Shown here: one piece after another, positions 7,810 to 15,940 of the stretch
Layout: the number at the start of each line of letters is the position of its first letter
How positions within the stretch are numbered: the first letter of the stretch is position 1
From: Nocardiopsis sinuspersici
Lineage (GTDB): Bacteria; Actinomycetota; Actinomycetes; Streptosporangiales; Streptosporangiaceae
NCBI GenBank assembly: GCA_008638415.1
Contig: VWVT01000009.1
Span: 248,001-312,000, forward strand
Length of the DNA stretch: 64,000 nucleotides
Direction of reading: 5' to 3'
Notes under the pieces: generated by a model
Databases searched by the model: none
The model's input: only the letters and a program-made list of their open reading frames with translations
Told to the model about the DNA's origin: nothing
Made by a program: the position numbers and the translations under genes

Positions 7810-8577
7810 TCACCGGGCCACGTGCTCCACCAGGAGCTCGTTCACCCTGTCAGCCCTCTCCACACCGAGAAGATGTGCGGCGCCCGAGACGACCTCGAAC
7901 CGGGAGCCGTCGATCCCGTCCGCCAGCCTGCGTCCGTACCCGGGCGGCAGCAGCGGGTCGTGGGCGGCCGACGCCACCAGGGTCGGCACCCGCACCGCGG
8001 AGACCAGGTGGCGCTGGTCCATTCCGGCGAGCGCGTCGCACACCGAGGCGAAGCCGTCCGGGTCGAGTCCGCCGAAGTCCTCGGTGAACCTGGCCACGAC
8101 CTCCGGGCGCTCGTCGCCCATGTCCGGGGTGAACCAGGGCCGCACCACGTCGGCGGTCACCGAGCCGAGGCCCTCCTCGCGCACCCGCGAGGCGACGCGG
8201 CCCCAGCCGTGCATCCGGGGCGTGCGGGACGCCGCCCCGAGCAGGGCGACGCGGTCCAGCGTGCGCGGCGAGTTGGCCGCGATCCACAGCAGCAGTGATC
8301 CGCCGAATCCCGCACCGACGGCGGAGACCCTGGTGAGGCCCTGCGACTCCAGCAGGCCGAGCAGGTCCAGGGCGAGTTCCTCGACGGTGTAGGGGCCCTG
8401 AGGTGCCGGGGAGGAGCCGTGGCCGCGGTGGTTGACCCGCAGGACCCGCCGGTTGCGGGTGAGTTCGGGCATCTGCGGCTCCCAGACCGACATCTTGGTG
8501 CCGAAGGGCGGCACGAGCAGCACGACGGGTGCGTGGCTGGGTCCGTCGAACCGGTGCTGGAGCGGAATCAAGGTCAT
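7810..8577 (-). CDS. alpha/beta-hydrolase-fold protein lacking the nucleophile serine
   Basis: A 255-residue protein close in layout to 3-oxoadipate enol-lactonase-like hydrolases. It has an oxyanion segment (VVLLVPPFG), RVNHRGHGSS, an acid position (SAAHDPLLPP) and a C-terminal His (SGAAHLLG). The nucleophile elbow, normally G-x-S-x-G, reads G-A-G-F-G at residues 88-92, so Ser is replaced by Gly. The fold should be intact, but classical serine hydrolysis is not expected; a binding role, another chemistry or decay are possible. It converges on the VOC gene and is otherwise isolated. Confidence 0.8.
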   Translation of the reverse strand: MTLIPLQHRFDGPSHAPVVLLVPPFGTKMSVWEPQMPELTRNRRVLRVNHRGHGSSPAPQGPYTVEELALDLLGLLESQGLTRVSAVGAGFGGSLLLWIAANSPRTLDRVALLGAASRTPRMHGWGRVASRVREEGLGSVTADVVRPWFTPDMGDERPEVVARFTEDFGGLDPDGFASVCDALAGMDQRHLVSAVRVPTLVASAAHDPLLPPGYGRRLADGIDGSRFEVVSGAAHLLGVERADRVNELLVEHVAR

Positions 8578-8733
8578 CGAACCTCCGAGTCGCCAGAACG
8601 CCAGGCTATCTGCCAGCCCTTATCCAAAGTTTCAAGGCTTTCCATGGTTCCCGTCGAGTGGAGGACAGAACCTGACCGCCTCGCTGCCTAGAGTCCCACT
8701 ACCGAGTCGGACACGAAGAAGGCGGTGGCCATC

Positions 8734-9270
8734 ATGGCGGCAACGACGGAGAACACGGTCCTGGACGCCGAGCGCACGTCCCTCCTGCGGGTCCTGGGAG
8801 AGCAGCGCGACTTCCTGCGCTTCACCCTCAGGGACCTGGACGACGCACAGGCCGCGAAGCGCACCACGGCGAGCGAGCTGACCCTCGGCGGTCTGGTCAA
8901 GCACGTGACGCTGGTCGAGCGCAACTGGATCCGCTTCATCCGCGAGGGGGCGATGCACGACGCCGAGGTGGACTACGAGGACCCGTCCGCGTTCGAGGAG
9001 CAGGTGAAGAGCTTCCGGCTGCTCGGGGACGAGACCCTGGCCGGCGCCCTGGAGGACTACGAGCGGGCCGCCGAGGAGACCGATCGGTTCGTCGCGCAAC
9101 TGCCCGACCTGGAGGTCGGCCATGAGCTGCCGAAGGCGCCGTGGTTCCCCGAGAACACCTCGTGGTCCGCGCGCGACGTGCTGCTGCACATGATCCGCGA
9201 GACCGCGCAGCACTGCGGACACGCCGACATCCTGCGCGAGTCGCTGGACGGCCAGAAGACCATGGGCTGA
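8734..9270 (+). CDS. DinB-family (DUF664) protein
   Basis: A 178-residue four-helix-bundle protein of the DinB/YfiT superfamily. The putative metal-binding His residues are present in LVKHVTLVERNW (His57) and, near the C-terminus, AQHCGHADILRE. Some actinobacterial relatives are mycothiol- or bacillithiol-dependent transferases; many are uncharacterised. The ATG at 8734 is preferred over an in-frame GTG at 8725 because it gives better spacing to GAAGAAGG. Its last 32 bases and the first bases after the stop are duplicated exactly 614 bp downstream. Confidence 0.8.
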   Translation: MAATTENTVLDAERTSLLRVLGEQRDFLRFTLRDLDDAQAAKRTTASELTLGGLVKHVTLVERNWIRFIREGAMHDAEVDYEDPSAFEEQVKSFRLLGDETLAGALEDYERAAEETDRFVAQLPDLEVGHELPKAPWFPENTSWSARDVLLHMIRETAQHCGHADILRESLDGQKTMG

Positions 9271-9284
9271 CACGCCGGCGCACC
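9239..9284 (+). repeat. 46-bp direct repeat, copy 1 (3' end of the DinB gene)
   Basis: This 46-bp stretch, starting AGTCGCTGGACGG and ending CGGCGCACC, covers the last codons and stop of the DinB-family gene. It recurs without a mismatch at 9853-9898. The copies bracket a single small zinc-ribbon-like gene, and the second copy abuts the vapBC promoter. Confidence 0.95.
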
Positions 9285-9365
9285 TTCCCGAGCCCCCATG
9301 GCGGTGTGCGCGGACTCCGGTACCCGCGCGCACCATAGGGTCGGCGAACGCGCACAATAGCGGGC

Positions 9366-9782
9366 ATGACCGTCTTCCTGTGTCCCAGGTGCGGCGTACG
9401 GATCACTCCGGACCTAGTGGAGCTGCCCGCCGTCCCGAACCCGCCCGCCGAGGAGGACCGGGATCCGAGGACGCTCCTCGCACCCTCCACCGTGCCGCGA
9501 GGGCACTACGCGGCCGAGCCCGGACGGATGTTCCGGGAACGGGCTTTCGCGGCCCCCGGCGACCCGCGGAGCAGCATCGTCATACACCCGGAGGACGCCC
9601 CGGAGCTCCGGTCGCCGCCAGACGGCCGAAGCGGACTCGGCTGCTGTGGGCCGAGCGGTGACCGGGGCGCCAACCGTGCCTGCTCCTGCGGGAACCGTGT
9701 CGCGACCCTGGTCGCCGACTGCCTGGGTCCGTACGAACTGCGTCTGGACCCGGTGCGCGTCTTCGCCTTCGACCAGGGGTGA
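9366..9782 (+). CDS. hypothetical protein with CxxC zinc-ribbon-like motifs
   Basis: A 138-residue protein that I cannot assign to a named family. It starts MTVFLCPRCGVRITPDL, with a Cys-x-x-Cys knuckle at residues 6 and 9. A second Cys cluster (GLGCCGPSG, then RACSCGNRVATLVADC) leads into PYELRLDPVRV, which suggests a metal-binding fold. The middle (residues 22-85) is Pro/Arg rich and poorly ordered in appearance. The gene lies wholly between two exact 46-bp copies of the DinB gene end, so it may have arrived as part of a small duplication or insertion. Confidence 0.6.
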   Translation: MTVFLCPRCGVRITPDLVELPAVPNPPAEEDRDPRTLLAPSTVPRGHYAAEPGRMFRERAFAAPGDPRSSIVIHPEDAPELRSPPDGRSGLGCCGPSGDRGANRACSCGNRVATLVADCLGPYELRLDPVRVFAFDQG

Positions 9783-9852
9783 GAGCCCGGCCCGGGCTCA
9801 GGGAACGCCGCTATCCGCGGTGACGCCGATACAGCGCGCTGTGCCTGCCCAC

Positions 9853-9898
9853 AGTCGCTGGACGGCCAGAAGACCATGGGCTGACACGCCGGCGCACC
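9853..9898 (+). repeat. 46-bp direct repeat, copy 2
   Basis: Exact copy of 9239-9284, including the DinB stop codon but no upstream coding sequence. It ends 25 bases before the vapBC operator. The exact identity over 46 bp suggests a recent event. Confidence 0.95.
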
Positions 9899-9923
9899 AC
9901 GCTCACGCTCCCGATCAGCCGAG

Positions 9924-9969
9924 TCATGGTGATGTACAAGGGATATGATGATCCTGTACATCACCATGA
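9924..9969 (+). promoter_or_regulatory. vapBC promoter/operator
   Basis: Perfect 15-bp inverted repeats TCATGGTGATGTACA (9924-9938) and TGTACATCACCATGA (9955-9969) flank a 16-base spacer. The spacer contains TATGAT (9944-9949), a good -10 box. Binding of the VapB or VapBC complex to both arms would clamp the promoter, the usual autoregulation of type II modules. The start codon of vapB lies 14 bases downstream. Confidence 0.8.
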
Positions 9970-9982
9970 TTCGAGGTGGAGC

Positions 9983-10204
9983 ATGAGCCTGACCCAGGTC
10001 GACATCGATGACGAGGCCCTGCAGGAGGCCATGCGACTGTCCGGCGCGCGCACCAAGAAGGAGACCGTGAACCTGGCTCTTCGGGAGTACACGGAGAGGC
10101 ACCGACGGATCGCGGCCCTGGAGCACTTCGCCGACCTGGCCAAGGACTGGGACTACGAGGGCTGGAAGGAACGGCGTGCGGCCGAGAAGGAGCCGTACAC
10201 GTGA
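9983..10204 (+). CDS. vapB: type II antitoxin, VapB family
   Basis: A 73-residue antitoxin. Its N-terminal SLTQVDIDDEALQEAMRL is a ribbon-helix-helix DNA-binding segment, followed by SGARTKKETVNLALREY, the typical VapB pattern. The C-terminal half (HFADLAKDWDYEGWKERR) should wrap the toxin active site. GGTGGAGC precedes the ATG. Its stop overlaps the toxin GTG as GTGA, so the two are translationally coupled. The strong inverted repeat upstream is the expected autoregulatory site. Confidence 0.85.
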   Translation: MSLTQVDIDDEALQEAMRLSGARTKKETVNLALREYTERHRRIAALEHFADLAKDWDYEGWKERRAAEKEPYT

Positions 10205-10614
10205 TCCGGTACCTGGTGGACTCGTCCGCCCTGTGGCGCGTACTGAGGGATCCGAAGTACAGGCGGGCGTGGGAAGGGGTCATCGCCGAGGGCGCGGTGG
10301 GCTCATGCGCGGTACAGCGCGTCGAGTTCCGGCGCTCCGCGCGCAATCTGGATGAGTACGAGCAGTTCAACGACATGTTCGAGTCCCTGTACCCGAGCGT
10401 TCCCGTACCGAAGAGCTCCTGGCAGTGGGTGGAGTCCGCCCAGTACAGGCTCCTGCGCTCGGGCGCGCACCGGGCCCTGTCCTCGGTGGACCTGCTCATC
10501 GCCGCGACGGCCGCCCATCACGGGCTCGTCGTCCTGCACGACGACAACGACTTCGTGACCGCCGCGCGCCATCTCACCGATCTACGCGAGCACCGGATCC
10601 AGGACGTCCCCTGA
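10201..10614 (+). CDS. vapC: PIN-domain ribonuclease toxin, VapC family
   Basis: A 137-residue PIN-domain protein, predicted to be an RNA-cleaving toxin neutralised by VapB. The acidic metal-binding set is complete: Asp7 in LVDSSAL, Glu42 in AVQRVEF, Asp97 in LSSVDLLIAATA and an Asp cluster around 114-117 in LHDDNDF. The start is the GTG that overlaps the antitoxin stop. A strong GC hairpin follows the gene. The RNA target cannot be predicted from sequence. The module is complete and looks functional. Confidence 0.9.
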   Translation: MIRYLVDSSALWRVLRDPKYRRAWEGVIAEGAVGSCAVQRVEFRRSARNLDEYEQFNDMFESLYPSVPVPKSSWQWVESAQYRLLRSGAHRALSSVDLLIAATAAHHGLVVLHDDNDFVTAARHLTDLREHRIQDVP

Positions 10615-10650
10615 GGGCCGAGACGCCGGGCCCGGACCCCGGCAACGCCG

Positions 10651-10688
10651 ACGGGGGCGCCTCCACCGACCGGTGGAAACGCCCCCGT
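10651..10688. terminator. hairpin after vapC
   Basis: ACGGGGGCG (10651-10659) pairs with CGCCCCCGT (10680-10688), and TCCACC/GGTGGA pair inside it. There is no T tract, so it could act in either direction, also for the possible small reading frame on the other strand. Confidence 0.6.
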
Positions 10689-10841
10689 CTACGAGGTGGC
10701 GAGGGTCGCCTCCGCATCCCCCCTCAAAGTACGGAAACGACCCTCGCGCTGGGAAACGGCCAGCGGCTCCTCCCCCCTGGAGTCGCGGCCTCGAAGGCCT
10801 GCCGCGGAATCGACCCTGTCGTTCCGCGTTGATAGAGACAC
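10689..10841 (-). CDS. possible small protein, 50 residues, unknown
   Basis: A short reading frame with a GTG start at 10841, a strong GGAGGT ten bases upstream, and a stop directly next to the hairpin shared with vapC. The peptide starts MSLSTRNDRVDSAAGLRGRD and is Arg/Glu rich. Third-position GC is only moderate for this genome, so it may instead be part of an untranslated RNA. I see nothing recognisable in the remaining 10842-10992. Confidence 0.25.
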   Translation of the reverse strand: MSLSTRNDRVDSAAGLRGRDSRGEEPLAVSQREGRFRTLRGDAEATLATS

Positions 10842-10992
10842 TACCCACCCCACCTCCGAAGAACAACCCTGAGTCACAGGAAACTACTTAAAGTGATCAC
10901 CATTCCTTGGCAGGTGCGAGACCAAGTCCATGTGGTCAGCGTCAATCAGGGGTCATGACGGGGAGCCCGGAGAGCGCGCATAGCCTGGTCCG

Positions 10993-11793
10993 GTGAGATC
11001 ACCACTCCTCAGCCCGCGTTGGCTCGGCATCCACCTGCTGGTGGTCCTGCTCGCCGCCGTCTGCGTCGCCGGGACCTCGTGGCAGTTCGTCCGGGCCTTC
11101 GAGCCCGACCGGGAGGTCATCACCAACCCGGTCGAGGACCTCGACGGGGCCGTGCCCCTCTCCGACCTGCTGGAGCCGGGCGAGTACATGCACCCGGACT
11201 TCTTCGCCAACAACGCGGTCAGGGCCACGGGCCACTACGACGCCGAGGCCCAACTGCTGGTGCCCCGGGTCTCCGGCGGTGTGGGCGGATACGACGTCGT
11301 CGTCCCCCTCGTCACCGGCGAGGGCACCGCCGTCACCGTGAACCGGGGCTGGGCCGAGGAGGGCCAGGACATCCCGCCCGTCCCCGAGGGCGAGGTCACG
11401 GCCACCGGATGGCTCCTGCCTCCCGTGAGGGCCGAGGGAGCCGTGCCCGTGGACGTCTCGGAGGGCCAGGTCGGGCGCATCGCCACGTCCGTGCTGGTCA
11501 ACGAGTGGGACTACCGCCTCTACGAGGGCTACGTCATCCTGCCCGCGCAGGACCCGGCCACCGACTCTCTCACCCCGGTGCCGCCGCCCGAGCCGCCCAC
11601 CGAGACCAAGGTCAACTGGCGCAGCCTCAGCTACACGGTGCAGTGGATGATGTTCGGCGTCTCCGGCGTGGCCTTCTGGATCCTCCTGATGCGCCGGGAG
11701 GTCAAGGAGGCCCGCTCCCGGGGGGAGCGGGCCTCAAAGGACGGGGGGACCGCACGGGGCGGGGAGGATCAGCCCGCGGCCGCGGACTCCTGA
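10993..11793 (+). CDS. SURF1-family cytochrome oxidase assembly protein
   Basis: A 266-residue membrane protein of the SURF1 family, which aids haem insertion and assembly of aa3-type cytochrome c oxidase. It has an N-terminal helix (LGIHLLVVLLAAVCVAGTSW), a large external domain with the conserved VPLVTGEGTAVTVNRGWA segment, and a second helix (YTVQWMMFGVSGVAFWILLM). A charged C-terminal tail follows. The start is the GTG at 10993. The last 25 bases overlap the 3' end of a convergent gene, and a perfect hairpin lies inside the tail-coding part. Confidence 0.88.
   Translation: MRSPLLSPRWLGIHLLVVLLAAVCVAGTSWQFVRAFEPDREVITNPVEDLDGAVPLSDLLEPGEYMHPDFFANNAVRATGHYDAEAQLLVPRVSGGVGGYDVVVPLVTGEGTAVTVNRGWAEEGQDIPPVPEGEVTATGWLLPPVRAEGAVPVDVSEGQVGRIATSVLVNEWDYRLYEGYVILPAQDPATDSLTPVPPPEPPTETKVNWRSLSYTVQWMMFGVSGVAFWILLMRREVKEARSRGERASKDGGTARGGEDQPAAADS
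11707..11735 (-). terminator. hairpin inside the SURF1 3' end, probable terminator of the convergent gene
   Basis: GAGGCCCGCTCCC and GGGAGCGGGCCTC form a perfect 13-bp stem with a 3-base loop. It lies within the SURF1 coding region but 34 bases beyond the stop of the DUF3817 gene, in the right place to end that transcript. Confidence 0.55.
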
Positions 11794-12176
11794 ACCCGGC
11801 CGGCCTCGCGGTCCCTGGCCTGCTCCGACCTGACGATCCGGTGCTCGACCACGAACCCGAGCACGGGGATCGTGCCCGCGAGCGCCACGCCCAGCGTGCG
11901 CCCGGCGCCCCAGCGGCGGTCCAGGGCGACCCACAGCACCACGAACACGTACGCCATGTAGATGTAGCCGTGCGGCATCGCGATGAACAGCATGAGCGGC
12001 GACTCGGGGCCGAACCAGTGCTCCATGCCCTGGGGCGCGCCCACCAGGGAGAACCGGGCGGTCTCCCCGACCAGGTACTTGGCGGGCATGGCCACGAAGG
12101 TCAGGCCCAGCAGGAAGATTCCGGTCACGTACGCGAGCACCCGGTACGACGCGAACGACACACGCCTCTTGTCCAC
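11769..12176 (-). CDS. DUF3817 integral membrane protein
   Basis: A 135-residue protein with the DUF3817 pattern: FASYRVLAYVTGIFLLGL as first helix, then the loop with GMEHWFGPES, MLFIAMPHGYIYMAYVFVVLWVAL, and a final helix LGVALAGTIPVLGFVVEHRIV. The family is common in actinobacteria and has no established biochemical role; members often lie near cytochrome oxidase or lipid genes. Here it converges on a SURF1 gene, overlapping it by 25 bases. The C-terminal tail is charged and cytoplasmic. Confidence 0.8.
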   Translation of the reverse strand: MDKRRVSFASYRVLAYVTGIFLLGLTFVAMPAKYLVGETARFSLVGAPQGMEHWFGPESPLMLFIAMPHGYIYMAYVFVVLWVALDRRWGAGRTLGVALAGTIPVLGFVVEHRIVRSEQARDREAGRVQESAAAG

Positions 12177-12397
12177 GGCTGATCCACACCCCCATCCGAC
12201 GACTGTGTCCCGCCCCGGCGTCCTCGCGCGAAGCGGTCCGTGAGCGGGCGAGACTCAGCCTAAACGCTGTCCGGCCCCGCGGGCGCCCGGGGTGGGCGGG
12301 GCCGGACCATCTCACATCCGCGCAGGTGGGACCGCCCGCCGAACGGAGTCGCCGTCAGCCGGGACCACGCGTCGGACGTGCCCCCCACCAGGCGGGA

Positions 12398-13915
12398 TCA
12401 CCCGCCCGAGACGCGGTCGGGGCTGCTCCAACGGCCGTCGGACTCGGTGGTCCACGCCCTGGGGATCATCCGCAGCGTGAGGTAGGCGTCCACCAGCCGG
12501 ATCGGCAGGAAGAGCAGCCCGTAGAGCAGGTAGGACGGCCGCCGCCGGATCGCCGCCATCAGACAGGTGAGCATGTAGTCCGGGACGAACAGGCCGATGG
12601 CGATCGCGAGCAGCGGCAGGAAGGCCGTCACCGCGGTGAAGGTCTCACCGAAGAACGGCAGGCTCAGGAACGGCTCGCCGCCGACCGTCCCGGCGAGGAC
12701 GAACAGTCCGACCACCGCGGTGGCCAGCAGCACCACGGAGACCAGCACGACCTCCAGGATGTACAGCGACAGGCACACCCAGAACAGGCTCGGCCACACC
12801 CGGTGCCGCCGGACGGTCTGCCAGAACCCCAGCGTCCACCGGCTGACCTGCCTGTAGTAGTCCCGGAAGGTGAAGGGGTCCTGGCTGTAGGCCTTGGTGT
12901 CGGGGTTCATCGAGACACGCCCGAGGCGCTTGTGGTGCACCTCGAAGGTCATGTTGAAGTCCTCGATCACCAGCCCCCTGGGGTTGACGTCGATCTCCCT
13001 CAGTGCCTCGCTGCGGTAGACGCTGGCGAAGCCCGGCACGATGAAGGCCGTGTTGGTGCGGCTCCAGGTCTGCCCGAAGCGCATGAGGTACTGGAGCATG
13101 AAGTACAGGCGGTCCCGGTAGGCGGAGATCATCCGGCCCACGAAGGTCCGCTGGCGCGGCTTCCACTCCGAGACCACGAAGCCCGCGACGGCCGCCACCG
13201 ACGGATCGGCCAACTGCCGTCTGGCTCCCTCGACGTACCCGGGGTCGAGCTCGGTGTCGGCGTCCAGGATGAGGACGCCGTCGTAGTTGTCGGTCAGCGC
13301 GAACTCCTCCAGGACCGCCTCGATGGCCCCGGCCTTGCCGCGGTTGGTGAGGAGTTCGAGGACGTTCACGCCGGTCCCGGCCGCGATCGCGGCGGTGGAG
13401 TCCCCGGAGGAGTCCGAGACCACGTAGATGTCCCAGCGGTCGAACAGTCCCATCGCCGAGGCGATGGCCCCGCCGATGACGGGTTCCTCGTCGTGCGCCG
13501 GGATGACGACGGCCAGTGAGGCGGCTCCGGCGGGGCCGGTGACCTCGGGCCGCTCCGCGGGGGCGCGCGCGAACTCCCCCTCGGCGGCGTCCCCGCCCCG
13601 CTCGGCCCGGGCGGTGCCCGCGCCGACCAGGACGCGGTCGTCCGCCTTCCCCCCGACGGCACGGCGGCGCCCGGACCCCAGCGGCCGGACCGCGGCGCGC
13701 ACCGAGTCCTCACCCAGGCGCATGAGCCCGATGACGGTCCACAGCAGCAGGTTGGCGCCGAAGGACAGCCACAGGAACGCGTAGCCGAGGGCGCCCAGGC
13801 CCGAGGCCGCGGCCATGTCCGTCGCGAAGCCGAACCAGTAGACGAAGATTGCAACGGCCAGGGCCAGGGCGACCAGCCCTGTCAGCAGGCCACCGATGAA
13901 ACGTGCGGTACGCAC
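12398..13915 (-). CDS. family 2 processive-type glycosyltransferase, membrane-bound
   Basis: A 505-residue glycosyltransferase. Two N-terminal membrane helices are followed by a cytosolic GT2 domain: LAVVIPAHDEEPVIGGAI, VVSDSSGDST, the D-x-D motif in LILDADTELDPGY, VIEDFNMTFEV, and QVSRW, the Q-x-x-R-W signature of processive synthases. Several C-terminal helices follow. This layout is that of cellulose, chitin and PNAG-type synthases, so it probably extrudes or primes a polysaccharide. The GTG at 13915 is preceded by GGAAGG. It diverges from WbqC-like, deacetylase and epimerase genes, suggesting a joint surface-glycan role. The product is unknown. Confidence 0.85.
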   Translation of the reverse strand: MRTARFIGGLLTGLVALALAVAIFVYWFGFATDMAAASGLGALGYAFLWLSFGANLLLWTVIGLMRLGEDSVRAAVRPLGSGRRRAVGGKADDRVLVGAGTARAERGGDAAEGEFARAPAERPEVTGPAGAASLAVVIPAHDEEPVIGGAIASAMGLFDRWDIYVVSDSSGDSTAAIAAGTGVNVLELLTNRGKAGAIEAVLEEFALTDNYDGVLILDADTELDPGYVEGARRQLADPSVAAVAGFVVSEWKPRQRTFVGRMISAYRDRLYFMLQYLMRFGQTWSRTNTAFIVPGFASVYRSEALREIDVNPRGLVIEDFNMTFEVHHKRLGRVSMNPDTKAYSQDPFTFRDYYRQVSRWTLGFWQTVRRHRVWPSLFWVCLSLYILEVVLVSVVLLATAVVGLFVLAGTVGGEPFLSLPFFGETFTAVTAFLPLLAIAIGLFVPDYMLTCLMAAIRRRPSYLLYGLLFLPIRLVDAYLTLRMIPRAWTTESDGRWSSPDRVSGG

Positions 13916-14176
13916 AGCGCTAGGACCTTCCGAAGTTCTCGATTTCGGACCGGCATTAACCCACAAAGCCGGTGTTAGATTGACGCCTTACGACACCGAG
14001 AGGTTCACCCGGTTTCACGTCCTATGTAGGCCACGCAAATCGTATGCACGAGCTTGCGTTAGGTGGTACCCATAAGAAGATATTTGTGAGCCGGGAACGC
14101 GGAGCGACACAGGTTTACCCCGGAACGTACAGGTCCCGGGAAAATCCGCGCAAAGTGACCTACGGAGAGAAGGAGA

Positions 14177-14995
14177 ATGCCTGGCGTGATCGGCGTACCG
14201 TCATCCCCGTCGCCTGACCGTGCCGGCGGCTCCCGGGACTCCGTGCCGGGGAGCCGTGACGCCGCGACCGGCGGGAGGACCGCTGGCGCCACTGTGGCGC
14301 TCCATCAACCGCACTACCTGCCATGGCTCGGACTTTTGGACAAGATTGACCGTTCCGACCGTTTCGTAATGCTGGATAATGTTCAGTTCGAACGGCGCGG
14401 GTGGCAGAACCGAAACTATGTGGCAGGAAGCGGAGAGCCCGTCCTGCTCACCGTCCCGGTCGTCCAGGGCCGCCGGAACGACCGCATACGGGACAAGATC
14501 GTTGACAACGGCCAGAAATGGAAGACCAGACACTACAAGGCACTCGCGGAACACTGTTACCGCAAGTCACCGTACTGGCGGGATTACCGTGACGAGATCA
14601 CCCATTTGTACGAACAGGAGTGGAACGGCCTCGCCGACCTGGCCATCGCGACGACACGCATGCTGATGCGGGGACTCGGCATCGACACGCCGCTGCTGCT
14701 CGCCAGCGAGATGGGGGACTTCCCCGGGCACAAGAGCGAGCTCCTCGCCCAGATCTGCGCCAAGGCGGGGGCCACCACCATGCTCTCCGGCGACGGGGCG
14801 AGGGACTACCTGGAGCCCGAGGTCCTGCGACGCTACGGGATCGACGTCCAGTGGCAGGACTTCCGGCACCCGGTGTACCCGCAGCACGCGCGCGGCCCGG
14901 ACGACTTCGTGCCCCGCCTGTCGGCGATCGACCTCCTTCTCAACACCGGACCGGAGGCACTGGACGTACTCCGGCGGGCGAGAGCCCAGAACTGA
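14177..14995 (+). CDS. WbqC-like family protein
   Basis: A 272-residue protein of the WbqC-like family, found in O-antigen and other glycan or natural-product clusters and thought to act on sugar or acyl donors. After an unconserved Ser/Gly-rich N-terminus of about 38 residues comes the family hallmark VALHQPHYLPWLGLLDKI. VMLDNVQFERRGWQNRN, EMGDFPGHKSELLAQIC and a C-terminal LSAIDLLLNTGPEAL segment follow. AGAAGGAG precedes the ATG. It is the first of three same-strand genes (WbqC-like, PIG-L deacetylase, epimerase) that read like a small sugar-modification pathway. Confidence 0.85.
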   Translation: MPGVIGVPSSPSPDRAGGSRDSVPGSRDAATGGRTAGATVALHQPHYLPWLGLLDKIDRSDRFVMLDNVQFERRGWQNRNYVAGSGEPVLLTVPVVQGRRNDRIRDKIVDNGQKWKTRHYKALAEHCYRKSPYWRDYRDEITHLYEQEWNGLADLAIATTRMLMRGLGIDTPLLLASEMGDFPGHKSELLAQICAKAGATTMLSGDGARDYLEPEVLRRYGIDVQWQDFRHPVYPQHARGPDDFVPRLSAIDLLLNTGPEALDVLRRARAQN

Positions 14996-15094
14996 CCCGG
15001 ACGGGTCCACGACACTTCCGCGCCACCGCGCGCGGCCCCGCTCGCAAGGTCCTGGCAACCATCGATCGCCCTCTGGGCAAGGAACGGAAACCGC

Positions 15095-15808
15095 ATGACG
15101 ACGGACTGGTCACAGGAACGCATACTGGTGTACGCACCCCATCCCGACGACGAGATGCTCGGCTGCGGCGGCCTCATCAGCAAGGCCAAGGCCGCGGGCG
15201 CGGAGGTCTTCGTACAGTTCCTCACCGTCGGGGACACCGCCGACCTGTCTCCCAAGGGCTTCTCCACCGCAGAGGAGCGCTACGCGGAGATCAAGAAGGT
15301 CGCCGACCACTTCCGCTGGGACGACTGGCACATGGCCTTCCCCGGCGACCAGTACCACCTGCGACTCGACTCCGTCGCCCGGGTGGACCTCACCCAGTTG
15401 ATCGAGCGCGAGAGCCCGCTGGCGGTCGAGCGGATCCGTCCCACCGTGGTGCTCACTCCGCACCGCGCCAGCTACAACCAGGACCACCAGGCCACGGCCG
15501 AGGCCGTGCACACCGCCCTGCGCCCGTCCAACGCCGCGCTGCGCCACCACCCGCGGCTGGTGCTGGCCTACGAGGAGGCCGCCGACCACTGGCGCTCGGA
15601 GCCGCTGTGCCCGCCCAACCTCGTCGTGGAACTGGACGAGGTTCAGATGGCCGACAAGCTCCACGGCATGGAGCTGTACGGGTCGCAGCACCACCAGCAC
15701 CCGCACACGCGCTCCGAGGCCACCCTGCGCAGCCTCGCCGTCCTGCGGGGCATGCAGGCCGGGGTCGCGCTCGGAGAGGGCTTCCACGTACTGCGCTGCC
15801 TGGCCTGA
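15095..15808 (+). CDS. PIG-L family deacetylase
   Basis: A 237-residue zinc-dependent N-deacetylase of the LmbE/PIG-L family. The catalytic motif APHPDDEMLGCGG at residues 14-26 provides the general base and two zinc ligands, and TPHRASYNQDHQAT supplies the third His. Such enzymes remove N-acetyl groups from GlcNAc-linked substrates, as in mycothiol, glycolipid or antibiotic synthesis. Its position between WbqC-like and epimerase genes suggests deacetylation of an amino sugar in the same glycan; the actual substrate is not evident. Confidence 0.88.
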   Translation: MTTDWSQERILVYAPHPDDEMLGCGGLISKAKAAGAEVFVQFLTVGDTADLSPKGFSTAEERYAEIKKVADHFRWDDWHMAFPGDQYHLRLDSVARVDLTQLIERESPLAVERIRPTVVLTPHRASYNQDHQATAEAVHTALRPSNAALRHHPRLVLAYEEAADHWRSEPLCPPNLVVELDEVQMADKLHGMELYGSQHHQHPHTRSEATLRSLAVLRGMQAGVALGEGFHVLRCLA

Positions 15809-15940
15809 CCGCTCCGGGACCGCGTCCCGCGCCTCACGTGTGTCCCGGCGCATCGTTCCCGTCCCACATGCGGCCCGGCCGGCCGCATACGAACCGTCCC
15901 AGTGAAGAAGACAGAGGCACACCGTAGTGGAGGGGAAACC

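Noticed and set aside
9239-9898. Integrated element with attL/attR
   Set aside because: The 46-bp repeats look like att sites, but the 568 bp between them hold no integrase or excisionase and only one small gene. I keep the duplication as an observation, not as a mobile element.
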